A stretch of 49,695 nt of DNA from positions 1 through 49,695 of the forward strand of contig NZ_JAGRLA010000092.1 in NCBI RefSeq assembly GCF_020442045.1. The letters run 5' to 3'. The stretch comes from Bauldia sp. (GTDB lineage Bacteria > Pseudomonadota > Alphaproteobacteria > Rhizobiales > Kaistiaceae). Shown piece by piece: positions 17,595 to 25,745 of this stretch; positions within the stretch are counted from its first letter, which is position 1, and every line of letters begins with the position of its first letter. Made by a program: the position numbers and the translations under genes. The notes below the pieces were generated by a model that saw nothing but the letters and a program-made list of their open reading frames with translations, was not told the DNA's origin and ran no database searches.

Positions 17595-18692
17595 TCAGCC
17601 CTTCACGCCGCCGACCGACATCTGCAGCAGGTAGCGCTGCGCGGCCATGTAGAGGAGGAGGCTCGGCACCAGGTAGAAGACGCCGACCGCCGACACCACG
17701 CCGTAGTCGACGCCCATCACGTCTTCGCGGACGTAGAACATGTAGAGACTCATCGTCCAGTTGGTATTGCGGATCAGGAAGGTGAACACGAAGATGTATT
17801 CCTCCCAGCCGCGGATGAAGGTGAAGACCGAGATGGCGAGCATGCCGTTGGTCACCTGCGGCAGGACCACCTTGAGGAATGCCTGGCGCCGCGAGGCGCC
17901 GTCGGTGAGGGCGCTCATCTCGATGTCCCAGGGAACCGCGTCGAAAAAACCCTTCATGATGAAGATCGCGAAGGGCAGCTCGAAGGCGACAAGGACCAGG
18001 ATGACCCCGATCAGGCTGTCGAGCAGCCCGATATAATAGAGCATCAGGAAGAGCGGCACGATCAGCGTCAGGACCGGGAAGGCATGCAGGACGAGCAGCG
18101 ACCGCAGCATCGAGCTCCGTCCCGGAAAATCGAAGCGCGACAGGTAATAGGCGGCGAGCGAGGCGACGGTCACGACGATGACGGTCTGCGTGCCGGCGAG
18201 CAGGATCGAGTTGCCGAAGGCGTGCCAGACATTGGGGAACTGTACCGCGCCGGTCACGGTTCCGACCTTCGACCGCAACACCGAGGCGAAGTCCGGCTCG
18301 ACCAGGAAGATGAAATTCTCGAGGTGGAGGCTCGGGCCGACCAGCGCCACGAAGGCGATGATCGTCGCCAGCGCGACGAGGGCGACGAAGGCCCACCTCT
18401 GGCGCTGGCCGCGGGCAAGCATCGCCGCGGCCCAGAAGGCGATCACCGCCGGCACCAGAACGGCCACGGCGCGCCACAGCACCTGCGTTTCGGCGACGCC
18501 GGTCCGGGCCGAGAAGGCGATCGTCACCAGCCAGAAATAGGGTAGGACGATTGGAATCGAAACGGCGATCAGGAAGGCGTAGATGCTGGTCGCCTTGACG
18601 CGGCGCGTCCGCCTTGCCCGCGCGGCCAGCCGGCCCCAGTCGTCGCCTGTCGCGGTGATGCGGGCAGTCCCGTTCGTCGCCGCGACCATCAT
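17595..18692 (-). CDS. ABC transporter permease, UgpE/MalG type, with N-terminal insertion
   Basis: Inner-membrane permease of 365 residues, clearly longer than the usual 270-300 of this class. The C-terminal part is canonical: NSILLAGTQTVIVVTVASLAAYYLSRF, and an EAA-type loop near EMSALTDGASRRQAFLKVVL. The extra length is between the first membrane helix and the core and holds two more hydrophobic segments (VAVLVPAVIAFWAAAMLA and WAFVALVALATIIAFVALVG) followed by a soluble stretch. It overlaps the upstream permease by four bases. Confidence 0.88.
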   Translation of the reverse strand: MMVAATNGTARITATGDDWGRLAARARRTRRVKATSIYAFLIAVSIPIVLPYFWLVTIAFSARTGVAETQVLWRAVAVLVPAVIAFWAAAMLARGQRQRWAFVALVALATIIAFVALVGPSLHLENFIFLVEPDFASVLRSKVGTVTGAVQFPNVWHAFGNSILLAGTQTVIVVTVASLAAYYLSRFDFPGRSSMLRSLLVLHAFPVLTLIVPLFLMLYYIGLLDSLIGVILVLVAFELPFAIFIMKGFFDAVPWDIEMSALTDGASRRQAFLKVVLPQVTNGMLAISVFTFIRGWEEYIFVFTFLIRNTNWTMSLYMFYVREDVMGVDYGVVSAVGVFYLVPSLLLYMAAQRYLLQMSVGGVKG

Positions 18693-19636
18693 TGGACCTC
18701 GATGCGCGGACGCTGGAGCAGCTTCTGCATGTCGAAGAGTCGCCAGCCGAGCAGCGCGAAGATCACGCCGAGCGCGATGATGAACACCGCCAGCGCCGCG
18801 CCATAGGCATACTGGCCGCTCTGGAAGGCGCGGCGGTAGATGTAGAGCGCGTAGACGGTGGTGTCGTAGAAGGGGCCGCCCTTGGTGAGCAGCAGGATGT
18901 ATTCGAAGCTCACCAGCAGTGACAGCGTCTGGTAGATGGTGACGAAGCTGATCGGCCAGCGCAATGCCGGCAGGGTGATGTGCCGGACGACGGCGAATCC
19001 GCCCGCGCCGTCGACCCGCGCCGCGTGGAAGAGGTGCTCGGGGATCGCGCGGATCGCCGAGGTGAAGATGATCATCCCCATCGACGCGCCGATGAAGCCG
19101 TTGGCGATGACGATCAGCAGGACAGGCATGTCGTTGAGCGGATCGATCGGCGTCTCCAGCCCGAGCACGGTCATCAGGACCTGGTTGAGCAGCCCGAATT
19201 CCGAAGGGTTGATCACCCAGATCCAGAGCAGGATGTAGAGCACCGAGGGGCTCATCCGCGGCAGCAGCCAGACGCCGCGGAAGAAATTGCCCGTCAGCCG
19301 GTTGGTCGCCGTCGTCACCAGCGCCAGGATCACCGCGAAGGTGACGTTGAAGATGGCAAGTGTCGCGAAGACATAGATCAGCGTCAGGCCGATCACCTCG
19401 ACCAGCCGGCGGTCGCCGGCGAATATCTTCTCATATTGCTCGGTCGTGAAGCCGGTAACCTGCAGCGAGCGCCCCATGTCGGTGAAGGACACGGCGACGT
19501 CGATGATCACCGGGATGATGAAGAACAGGACCGTCAGGACGATGGCCGGGCCGAGGAAGATGGCGAAGTTCACCACCTGCCGGCGGCGCTGGCGGCCGCC
19601 GCGCTCGAGCTGCAGGTCTTCGGTAATGGCTGTCAT
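18689..19636 (-). CDS. ABC transporter permease, UgpA/MalF type
   Basis: Inner-membrane permease of 315 residues. Hydrophobic segments include FAIFLGPAIVLTVLFFIIPV, LIYVFATLAIFNVTFAVILA and, near the end, GAALAVFIIALGVIFALLG. The EAA-type loop is visible as FHAARVDGAGGFAVVRHITL. Its ATGA start-stop arrangement with the next permease shows translational coupling. It follows the binding protein after about 100 bases that contain a hairpin, a common arrangement when the binding protein is made in excess. Confidence 0.88.
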   Translation of the reverse strand: MTAITEDLQLERGGRQRRRQVVNFAIFLGPAIVLTVLFFIIPVIIDVAVSFTDMGRSLQVTGFTTEQYEKIFAGDRRLVEVIGLTLIYVFATLAIFNVTFAVILALVTTATNRLTGNFFRGVWLLPRMSPSVLYILLWIWVINPSEFGLLNQVLMTVLGLETPIDPLNDMPVLLIVIANGFIGASMGMIIFTSAIRAIPEHLFHAARVDGAGGFAVVRHITLPALRWPISFVTIYQTLSLLVSFEYILLLTKGGPFYDTTVYALYIYRRAFQSGQYAYGAALAVFIIALGVIFALLGWRLFDMQKLLQRPRIEVQ

Positions 19637-19680
19637 CGCCGTCCCGCGTCGATCTTGAAGCGCGCCATCGGCGCCGCGCG

Positions 19681-19713
19681 ATGCCCGGGAACCGACAGGC
19701 GGCTTCCGGGCAT
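19681..19713 (-). promoter_or_regulatory. Intercistronic hairpin between binding protein and permease genes
   Basis: ATGCCCGGGAACC at 19681-19693 pairs with GGCTTCCGGGCAT at 19701-19713 around a 7-base loop, with two weak positions. It sits between the binding-protein gene and the first permease. In many ABC operons such a structure protects the upstream message or reduces read-through, so that more binding protein than permease is made. Confidence 0.45.
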
Positions 19714-19738
19714 CCGCTTCGCGCCTCCCGCCGGCAGG

Positions 19739-21085
19739 CTACTTGACCATCACGTCGTCGAGGCTCGACTCGGCCTCGTCGATGACGAAGTCGGCCGCGT
19801 CCTCGGCCGACAGCCGGCCGGTCTCGACGCCCTGCATCGCCGTGTAGATGATGCCGTTCAGGTCGCCGAATTGCGGGTTGTTGGGAAGGAATTTGGTGAT
19901 CTTCAGCAGTTCCGTCGCCCTGGCCAGCGGCCAGGCCTCGGCGTAGCGCGGATCGTCGAGCTGTTCCGGCTTGATGCCGAGATGCGTCGTCGAGACCGCG
20001 TGGTCGGTGTTGAGGTCGACCGCCGAGGCGTGGCCGAGGAGGCGCACCGCGAGCTCCGGCTCGGCCGTGTCGGCGGCGATCGCGTAGATCACCGGATGGG
20101 TCAGGCTCGACGGCGAGCCGCCCTTGGTGGCGGCCGGCATCGGGATCCAGCCCCAGTCCTTGAAGAAGGCGGTCTCGTCCTCCGGCAGGCCGTAGGTCGG
20201 GAAGGCGCGGCTACCGAGGTCCCAGATGCCGTACATCCAGAAGGCGGCGTTGTTCTCGGCGTAGAACTCGGCGCGGATCGCGTCCCATTCCATCGACGTG
20301 TTGTTGCCGGGGATGACGCCTTCCTTCACCGCCTTCTCGAACCAGCCGAAGGCGGCGGCGAGCTTGTCGCGATCGAGCAGCAGCTTGCCGGTCGCCGGGT
20401 CGACGAATTCGTTGCCATAGGCCTGGAAGACCATCAGGTAGTCCGGCCCCTTCGAGGGTCGATGGAGGATGCCGTATTCGGCATCGGTCTTGTCGACCAC
20501 GGTCCGGGCGATCTCGATCAGGTCGTCCGCCGTCAGCTCGCCGGACATCGTCAGCTCCGGCATCGACTCGATGAAGGCATCGTCATAGCCCGCCTCGCGC
20601 AGCAGCTTCTTGTTGTAGAAGAACATCCGCGCCTCGGCGTCCTGCGGGATCGCATAGATGCCGTCGGGGCATTTCGCCGATTCCCACAGCGACGGGAAGA
20701 TGGTGCCGAAATGTTCCGGATATTTGGCGATATAGTCGTCCAGCTTGAGCACGAAGCCCTCCTGCTGGAAGGCGCAGATCCACTCATGCGCCTGGATGAA
20801 CATGTCCGGTCCCTCGCCGATGCCGAAGACCCGCAAGAGCTGCAGCGCATCCTCGTCGAAGCCCGGCGCCGGGCTCTCGCGGACCTCGACCGCCACCCGC
20901 TTGTCCGACCCTTCGGCCTCCAGCTCCTTGTTCAGCCGCTCGGCCGCCTTGACGACATTGCCCGGCCGCAGCGGCCCTGAGGTATCCTGCCGCGACCAGA
21001 GTTCCAGGGTAACGGTTTCCTGCGCGAGTACCGGCGTCGCCAGCAGCGTCGCCCCGGCCAGCGCGCCAATGATCGTTCGGGTCAT
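19739..21085 (-). CDS. Extracellular solute-binding protein, family 1 (CUT1 importer)
   Basis: Periplasmic binding protein of 448 residues. It has a Sec signal peptide MTRTIIGALAGATLLATP ending in VLA before QETVTLEL. The mature N-terminus VTLELWSRQDTSG, the IPQDAEARMFFYNKKLLREAG block and the conserved WIPMPAATKGG segment are typical of UgpB/MalE-like proteins. AGGAGGTGCAGAC precedes the ATG. It is the first gene of the minus-strand importer operon. A glycerophosphodiester or polyol-phosphate ligand is inferred from the two GDPD-family genes and the phosphatase alongside. Confidence 0.88.
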   Translation of the reverse strand: MTRTIIGALAGATLLATPVLAQETVTLELWSRQDTSGPLRPGNVVKAAERLNKELEAEGSDKRVAVEVRESPAPGFDEDALQLLRVFGIGEGPDMFIQAHEWICAFQQEGFVLKLDDYIAKYPEHFGTIFPSLWESAKCPDGIYAIPQDAEARMFFYNKKLLREAGYDDAFIESMPELTMSGELTADDLIEIARTVVDKTDAEYGILHRPSKGPDYLMVFQAYGNEFVDPATGKLLLDRDKLAAAFGWFEKAVKEGVIPGNNTSMEWDAIRAEFYAENNAAFWMYGIWDLGSRAFPTYGLPEDETAFFKDWGWIPMPAATKGGSPSSLTHPVIYAIAADTAEPELAVRLLGHASAVDLNTDHAVSTTHLGIKPEQLDDPRYAEAWPLARATELLKITKFLPNNPQFGDLNGIIYTAMQGVETGRLSAEDAADFVIDEAESSLDDVMVK

Positions 21086-21228
21086 GTCTGCACCTCCTCT
21101 TGGTGGCGGTTCTGATCGGTCGCGGGACGCGAGCGATAGCCGTCTCCGTTAGCGCCGCCATATGACAGTTCGATGCAATCGCTTCTGATATGCGCGTTTT
21201 CCTCCCGGCGGCGCTGCCTCAAGTCTAG

Positions 21229-21240
21229 GCACAGATGTGC
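21229..21240. promoter_or_regulatory. Small palindrome in divergent spacer
   Basis: GCACAGATGTGC, with five-base arms GCACA/TGTGC around two bases, lies in the 269-base spacer between the binding-protein gene and the phosphatase gene. It could be an operator, but no regulator gene is adjacent and no firm promoter could be placed next to it. Confidence 0.2.
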
Positions 21241-21354
21241 TTAGCCGGCAACGCTACGCTTGGTGGCACCGCAGCATCCGGGCCTGCCGGCAGCGTTGAC
21301 TTCCCGCGAGCCGAATGGTGAATGGCGGCGTCCCGCCTGAATCGTGAGGTTTCC

Positions 21355-22140
21355 GTGGTAGCTGAAGATATCGCCGCGCGTCTGCGCATCGCCGAAGCCG
21401 TCGTGCGCGAGGCCGGCGCGCTCGCGCTCGACTATTTCCATCGCCGTCATGAGCTGAAGATCGACGCCAAGGGCCTGCAGGACCTGGTCAGCCAGGCCGA
21501 TCGCGAATCCGAGGAGCTGATCTTCGCGCGGATGTCGGAGGCCTTTCCCGGGGATTCGTTCCTCGGCGAGGAGGGCGGCCTGCGGCAGAAGGGGCCGATG
21601 ATGTGGGTGGTCGATCCGATCGACGGCACGGCCAACTTCGTCCGCGGCATACCGCATTGGTGCGTCTCGATCGGTCTCGTCTCGGATCACCGGGCGGTGC
21701 TCGGCGCGATCTATGATCCGGTCGCCGACGAGCTCTTTGCCGCCGTCGCGGGTGGCGGCGCGACCCTCAATGGCGAGCCGATCCGGGTCACCGGACAAAC
21801 CGACATCGTCCATGCCCGGATCGGCCTCGGCTTCAGCTACCGCAGCGATGCCGGGCGGCACAGTCGCGACGTCCGCACCATCCTCGAGGCGGGCTGCGAA
21901 TACCTTCGGCTCGGTTCCGGCGCCCTCGGCCTCGCCTATACGGCGGCCGGCCGGCTCGACGGATATTACGAGCGCCACATCAACCTGTGGGACGTCGCCG
22001 GCGGGCTGGTCGTGGTCGCCGAAGCCGGAGGGCGGTCGAGCGACTTCCTGACGCCGGCCGCCGTCAGCGAGGGCAATGAGCTTCTCGTCGCGACGCCCGG
22101 CCTCTTTGATCCGCTCCGCCGGCTTCTCCCGGCGGCATGA
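21355..22140 (+). CDS. Inositol-monophosphatase family phosphatase (SuhB-like)
   Basis: Metal-dependent phosphatase of 261 residues. All three signature segments are present: FLGEEGG (metal Glu), VVDPIDGTANFVRG (metal Asp residues) and, near the end, NLWDVAGGLVVV. Length is normal. GTG at 21355 is preferred: TGAGG lies five bases upstream and the protein then starts about 12 residues before the first family helix; an ATG at 21322 has no clear site. It hydrolyses a small sugar or inositol phosphate in the cytoplasm. Being divergent from the importer/GDPD operon it may act on the phosphorylated product of uptake; fructose-1,6-bisphosphate or other phosphates cannot be excluded. Confidence 0.87.
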   Translation: MVAEDIAARLRIAEAVVREAGALALDYFHRRHELKIDAKGLQDLVSQADRESEELIFARMSEAFPGDSFLGEEGGLRQKGPMMWVVDPIDGTANFVRGIPHWCVSIGLVSDHRAVLGAIYDPVADELFAAVAGGGATLNGEPIRVTGQTDIVHARIGLGFSYRSDAGRHSRDVRTILEAGCEYLRLGSGALGLAYTAAGRLDGYYERHINLWDVAGGLVVVAEAGGRSSDFLTPAAVSEGNELLVATPGLFDPLRRLLPAA

Positions 22141-22142
22141 GC

Positions 22143-22160
22143 AAGGGGCCTAGGCCCCTT
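22143..22160. terminator. Perfect palindrome at convergent gene ends
   Basis: AAGGGGCCTAGGCCCCTT is an uninterrupted 18-base palindrome starting three bases after the phosphatase stop and containing the ppsA stop codon itself (TAG at 22152-22150). Both convergent transcripts would form a GC-rich hairpin here. There is no U-run, so classical intrinsic termination is not assured. Confidence 0.45.
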
Positions 22161-24528
22161 CGGCTTCCGCGACGTGGCGCTTGACGGCGAAGAAGCTGTC
22201 CGGCGTCACCGACATCGAGTCGATGCCGCATTCGACCAGGAGCCGCGCGAATTCCGGATGGTCGCTGGGCGCCTGGCCGCACAGCCCGATCTTGGCGCCT
22301 GCCTTGCGGGCCGCGGCGACGACGCTCGAGATCATCCATTCGACCGCCTCGTCCTGCTCGTCGAACAGGCCGGCGAGCTCCTCCGAGTCCCGGTCGACCC
22401 CGAGGGTCAGCTGGGTCAGGTCGTTCGAGCCGATCGAGAAGCCGTCGAAGCGGCGGGAGAAGGCATCCGCCAGGATGACATTCGACGGGATCTCGCACAT
22501 CACATAGACCTCGAGCCCGTCCTCGCCGCGCTTCAGCCCGTTCTCGACCATCACCTCCAGCACCTTGTCGGCCTCCTTCACCGAGCGGCAGAAGGGGATC
22601 ATCACGACGACGTTCTTGAAGCCCATCTCGTTGCGTAGCCGCTGGATCGCCCGGCACTCGAGCGCGAAGCCGGCGCGATAGCGCGGCGAATAATATCGCG
22701 ACGCGCCGCGGAAGCCGATCATCGGATTTTCCTCGTTGGGCTCGAATTCGCGCCCGCCGACGAGACCGGCATATTCGTTGGTCTTGAAGTCGCTCATCCG
22801 CACGATGACCGGCTTCGGATGGACCACCGCGGCGATCCGGGCGAGACCGCGCGACAGCGTATCGATGAAGTATTCGGTCTTGTCCTCGTAGTCGGCGGTG
22901 ATCGCCGCGATCTCCGCCTTCGCCGCCTCGTCCTTCAGCGAATCATAATGCACCAGCGCCATCGGATGGACGCGAACCTGGTTGGTGACGACGAATTCCA
23001 TCCGGGCGAGCCCGACGCCGTCCGCCGGGATCTGCCACCAGTTGAAGGCCGCCGACGGATTGGCGAGGTTGAGCATCACCTTGGTCCTGGTCTCCGGCAG
23101 CTTGCTGAGGTCGAGCTCCTCGGCCTCGAATTTCGCCGTGCCCTCATAGACGAAGCCCTGGTCGCCCTCGGCGCAGGAGACGGTGATCTCCTGGTCGGTA
23201 TGGAGCACATGGGTGGCGTCGCCGGTGCCGACCACCGCGGGGAGGCCGAGTTCGCGGCTGACGATGGCGGCATGGGACGTGCGTCCGCCGTGGTCGGTGA
23301 TGATCGCCGCCGCCCGCTTCATGATCGGCACCCAGTCCGGGTCGGTGATGCTGGTCACCAGGATCGAGCCGTCGACGAACGTGTCGATGTCGCGGACATC
23401 CTCGATCAGGCAGACGCGGCCGGGCGTGATCGCGCCGCCGATGCTCAGGCCGGTGCACAGGGTCTTGCCCTTTTCCAGCACGCGATAGGTCTTGAAGGTG
23501 TTCGTCTCGCGCCGCGACTGCACCGTCTCCGGCCGAGCCTGGACGATGAAGATGTCGCCGGTCTCGCCGTCCTTGGCCCATTCCATGTCCATCGGGCAGC
23601 CATAGTGCTTTTCGATGGTCGTCGCCCACCGGGCCAGGATGACGATCTCCTGGTCGCTGAGCACGTAGGTGGCGCGCTCGGCCCTGGAGGTCGGGACGTT
23701 CTTGGTCGGCTGGTCGCCGGTGGCGTAGACCATCTTGATCGCCTTCTCGCCGAGCGTCTTCTCGACGATCGGCAGAAGCGATTCGTCGGCGAGCAGCGGC
23801 TTGAACACCTGGTAGGCATCCGGGTCCACGGCGCCCTGGACGACGTTTTCGCCGAGGCCCCAGGCCGCGTCGATCCGCACCACCTTGTCGAAGCCGGTCT
23901 CGGTGTCGATCGAGAACATCACTCCTGACCCGCCGATGTCGGAGCGGACCATCTGCTGCACGCCGACCGACAGCGCCACCTGCAGATGATCGAAGCCCTT
24001 GACCTGGCGGTAGGAGATCGCCCGGTCGGTGAACAGCGAGGCGTAGCATCGCCGGCAGGCATCAAGCAGGGCGCGCTCGCCGCGGATGTTGAGGAAGGTT
24101 TCCTGCTGGCCGGCAAAGCTCGCATCGGGCAGATCCTCCGCCGTTGCCGACGAGCGGACGGCGACGTCGAGCTCGTCCTTGCCGGTGCGCTTGCACAGCT
24201 CGGCATAGTGGCTGGAGATAGCCTCGGCGGTTTCGGCCGGCCAGTCGCCATGGAGGAAGGCGGAACGGATCGCCTGGCCGGTCTCGGCGAGGGTCTTCTT
24301 GCCCGACGCCATTTCGTCGAGGCGATCGGAGATCACCTGTTTGAGGCTGTTCGCCTCGATGAAGCGCCAGTAGGCGCTCGCCGTGGTCGCGAAGCCGGGC
24401 GGCACGCTGACGCCCTGCGACGACAGGGTCTGGACCATCTCGCCGAGCGAGGAATTCTTGCCTCCAACCAGCCCGACATGGGACCGCTTGACGGCTTCGA
24501 ACCAGAGTATGTCGGGCTGTTCGGTCAT
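22150..24528 (-). CDS. ppsA: Phosphoenolpyruvate synthase
   Basis: Converts pyruvate plus ATP to phosphoenolpyruvate, AMP and phosphate, feeding gluconeogenesis; 792 residues, the usual length. Order: N-terminal ATP-grasp domain (VGLVGGKNSSLGEMV, VRSSATAEDLPDASFAGQQ), central phospho-histidine domain with the catalytic His419 in GGRTSHAAIVSREL, and C-terminal PEP-utilising barrel (GFRGASRYYS, IGSNDLTQLTLG, GLCGQAPSDHPE). The ATG at 24528 has AGGAAGATAGAA upstream, two bases after the AhpD-like gene, so the two are one operon. A FixK/FNR box lies upstream of that operon. Confidence 0.95.
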   Translation of the reverse strand: MTEQPDILWFEAVKRSHVGLVGGKNSSLGEMVQTLSSQGVSVPPGFATTASAYWRFIEANSLKQVISDRLDEMASGKKTLAETGQAIRSAFLHGDWPAETAEAISSHYAELCKRTGKDELDVAVRSSATAEDLPDASFAGQQETFLNIRGERALLDACRRCYASLFTDRAISYRQVKGFDHLQVALSVGVQQMVRSDIGGSGVMFSIDTETGFDKVVRIDAAWGLGENVVQGAVDPDAYQVFKPLLADESLLPIVEKTLGEKAIKMVYATGDQPTKNVPTSRAERATYVLSDQEIVILARWATTIEKHYGCPMDMEWAKDGETGDIFIVQARPETVQSRRETNTFKTYRVLEKGKTLCTGLSIGGAITPGRVCLIEDVRDIDTFVDGSILVTSITDPDWVPIMKRAAAIITDHGGRTSHAAIVSRELGLPAVVGTGDATHVLHTDQEITVSCAEGDQGFVYEGTAKFEAEELDLSKLPETRTKVMLNLANPSAAFNWWQIPADGVGLARMEFVVTNQVRVHPMALVHYDSLKDEAAKAEIAAITADYEDKTEYFIDTLSRGLARIAAVVHPKPVIVRMSDFKTNEYAGLVGGREFEPNEENPMIGFRGASRYYSPRYRAGFALECRAIQRLRNEMGFKNVVVMIPFCRSVKEADKVLEVMVENGLKRGEDGLEVYVMCEIPSNVILADAFSRRFDGFSIGSNDLTQLTLGVDRDSEELAGLFDEQDEAVEWMISSVVAAARKAGAKIGLCGQAPSDHPEFARLLVECGIDSMSVTPDSFFAVKRHVAEAEGA

Positions 24529-24530
24529 TT

Positions 24531-24890
24531 CTATCTTCCTCCTGGCGCCGCTTCCGCCTTGAACGTGTCGAAGGCGCGCAGCGCCTCTCCGCCATAGACC
24601 ATCGATGGTCCGCCTCCCATCTGGATGGCGACACCGATCGTTTCCAGAACTTCCTCCCGCGAGGCTCCCAGGTCGCAGACGCGTTTCGCGTGATAGGCGA
24701 CACAGCCGTCGCAACGCGAAGCCACGCAGAGCGCGAGCGCAATCAGCTCCTTGAACTTGAGAGTCAGGGCACCGTCGAAATAGACGCCCTTGCCGAGTGC
24801 CGCGAAGCCCTTCATTCCCTCGGGCAGGCCCTGGCGCAGCGCCGCCGCCGATGACGATACCTCTCTTGCCAATTCCGCAAAGTCTTTCAT
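24531..24890 (-). CDS. Carboxymuconolactone decarboxylase / AhpD-like protein
   Basis: Small helical protein of 119 residues. The AhpD-type redox motif is C60-D-G-C63 followed by H67 (CDGCVAYHAKRVC), with the usual GASREEVLETIGVAIQMGGG helix after it. Such proteins reduce peroxides or act as alkyl-hydroperoxide-reductase partners. ATG at 24890 has AGGGATATTC upstream. Two bases separate it from ppsA, a pairing that recurs in bacteria but whose logic is unclear; protection of an oxygen-sensitive metabolism is a guess. The FixK/FNR box lies about 90 bases upstream of this start. Confidence 0.83.
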   Translation of the reverse strand: MKDFAELAREVSSSAAALRQGLPEGMKGFAALGKGVYFDGALTLKFKELIALALCVASRCDGCVAYHAKRVCDLGASREEVLETIGVAIQMGGGPSMVYGGEALRAFDTFKAEAAPGGR

Positions 24891-24972
24891 GAATATCCCT
24901 CGTTCCCGCCGGTACGCCGGCGTGGATGTCTTGACTTGAGCATCGAAACTGACCGACCTGCGGGGAGAGGCA

Positions 24973-25014
24973 TTGACTTGGGTCAAGCTGGCGGCCGCCT
25001 TTCGCGGATAGATT
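24973..25014 (+). promoter_or_regulatory. FixK/FNR box with matching -10, class II geometry
   Basis: TTGACTTGGGTCAA at 24973-24986 is a symmetric TTGA-N6-TCAA box, the consensus of FixK/FNR regulators. TAGATT at 25009-25014 is placed where the -10 would be if the box were centred 41.5 bases before a start near 25021, the standard activating position. This favours control of the exporter operon at 25033. The opposite ahpD-ppsA operon could also be affected, but no good -10 was found on that side. Confidence 0.6.
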
Positions 25015-25032
25015 GTTCCGTGGAGGCTCGTC

Positions 25033-25740
25033 TTGCGAGAAGCGGTTTTCAGGATCCGGGACCTGAGCAAGGTCTATCGAACCGGCAACGTCGAGGTGAA
25101 GGCGTTGCGCGGCGTCGATGCCGACCTGTTCCACGGCGAGCTCACCGTGATGCTCGGACCCTCCGGCAGCGGCAAGTCCACCTTCCTCAACATCCTTGGC
25201 GGACTCGATACGGCGACCGCCGGTGAGGTGCGGTATCGCGACCATGACCTGTCGTCGGCGAGCGACCGCGACTTGACGCGATATCGCCGCGATCATGTCG
25301 GCTTCGTATTCCAGTTCTACAACCTGATACCGAGCCTCACCGCCAAGGAAAATGTCGCGCTGGTGACCGAGATCGCCCGCAATGCCATGCCCCCGGAGGA
25401 AGCGTTGGAGCTCGTCGGTCTCAAGGAGCGGATGGGTCATTTCCCCGCCCAGCTTTCGGGTGGCGAGCAGCAGCGCGTGGCGATCGCCCGGGCTGTCGCC
25501 AAGCGGCCCGAGGTGATGCTTTGCGACGAGCCGACCGGAGCCCTCGATTCGAAGACCGGCATCCTGGTGCTCGAGGCACTGACCGCCACCAATCGGGAAC
25601 TTGGAACGACGACCGCCATCATCACCCACAACGCGACGATCGGATCGATCGCCGATCGCGTCTTTCATTTTTCCGACGGCAGGATCACCGATGTTCTCGA
25701 AAACGAAACCCGCCTGTCGCCCTCGGACGTGGATTGGTGA
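25033..25740 (+). CDS. ABC exporter ATP-binding protein (LolD/MacB type)
   Basis: ATPase of 235 residues. Walker A is GPSGSGKST (residues 42-50), the Q-loop region [20 protein letters not shown] and signature [16 protein letters not shown] are typical of the LolD/MacB/FtsE group, and Walker B is [14 protein letters not shown]. Start is TTG with TGGAGG six bases upstream. It precedes an FtsX-type permease and an HlyD-type adaptor, so it powers a mechanotransmission-type exporter or efflux pump rather than an importer. Confidence 0.9.
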   Translation: MREAVFRIRDLSKVYRTGNVEVKALRGVDADLFHGELTVMLGPSGSGKSTFLNILGGLDTATAGEVRYRDHDLSSASDRDLTRYRRDHVGFVFQFYNLIPSLTAKENVALVTEIARNAMPPEEALELVGLKERMGHFPAQLSGGEQQRVAIARAVAKRPEVMLCDEPTGALDSKTGILVLEALTATNRELGTTTAIITHNATIGSIADRVFHFSDGRITDVLENETRLSPSDVDW

Positions 25741-25745
25741 ACGTC

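Noticed and set aside
18980..20980. A 666-residue plus-strand frame over the permease and binding-protein genes
   Set aside because: Antisense shadow with strongly biased composition and no motif.
24529..25668. Long N-terminal extension of the ppsA frame
   Set aside because: It would run through the AhpD-like gene and the regulatory spacer; the ATG at 24528 with AGGAAG upstream matches the family start.
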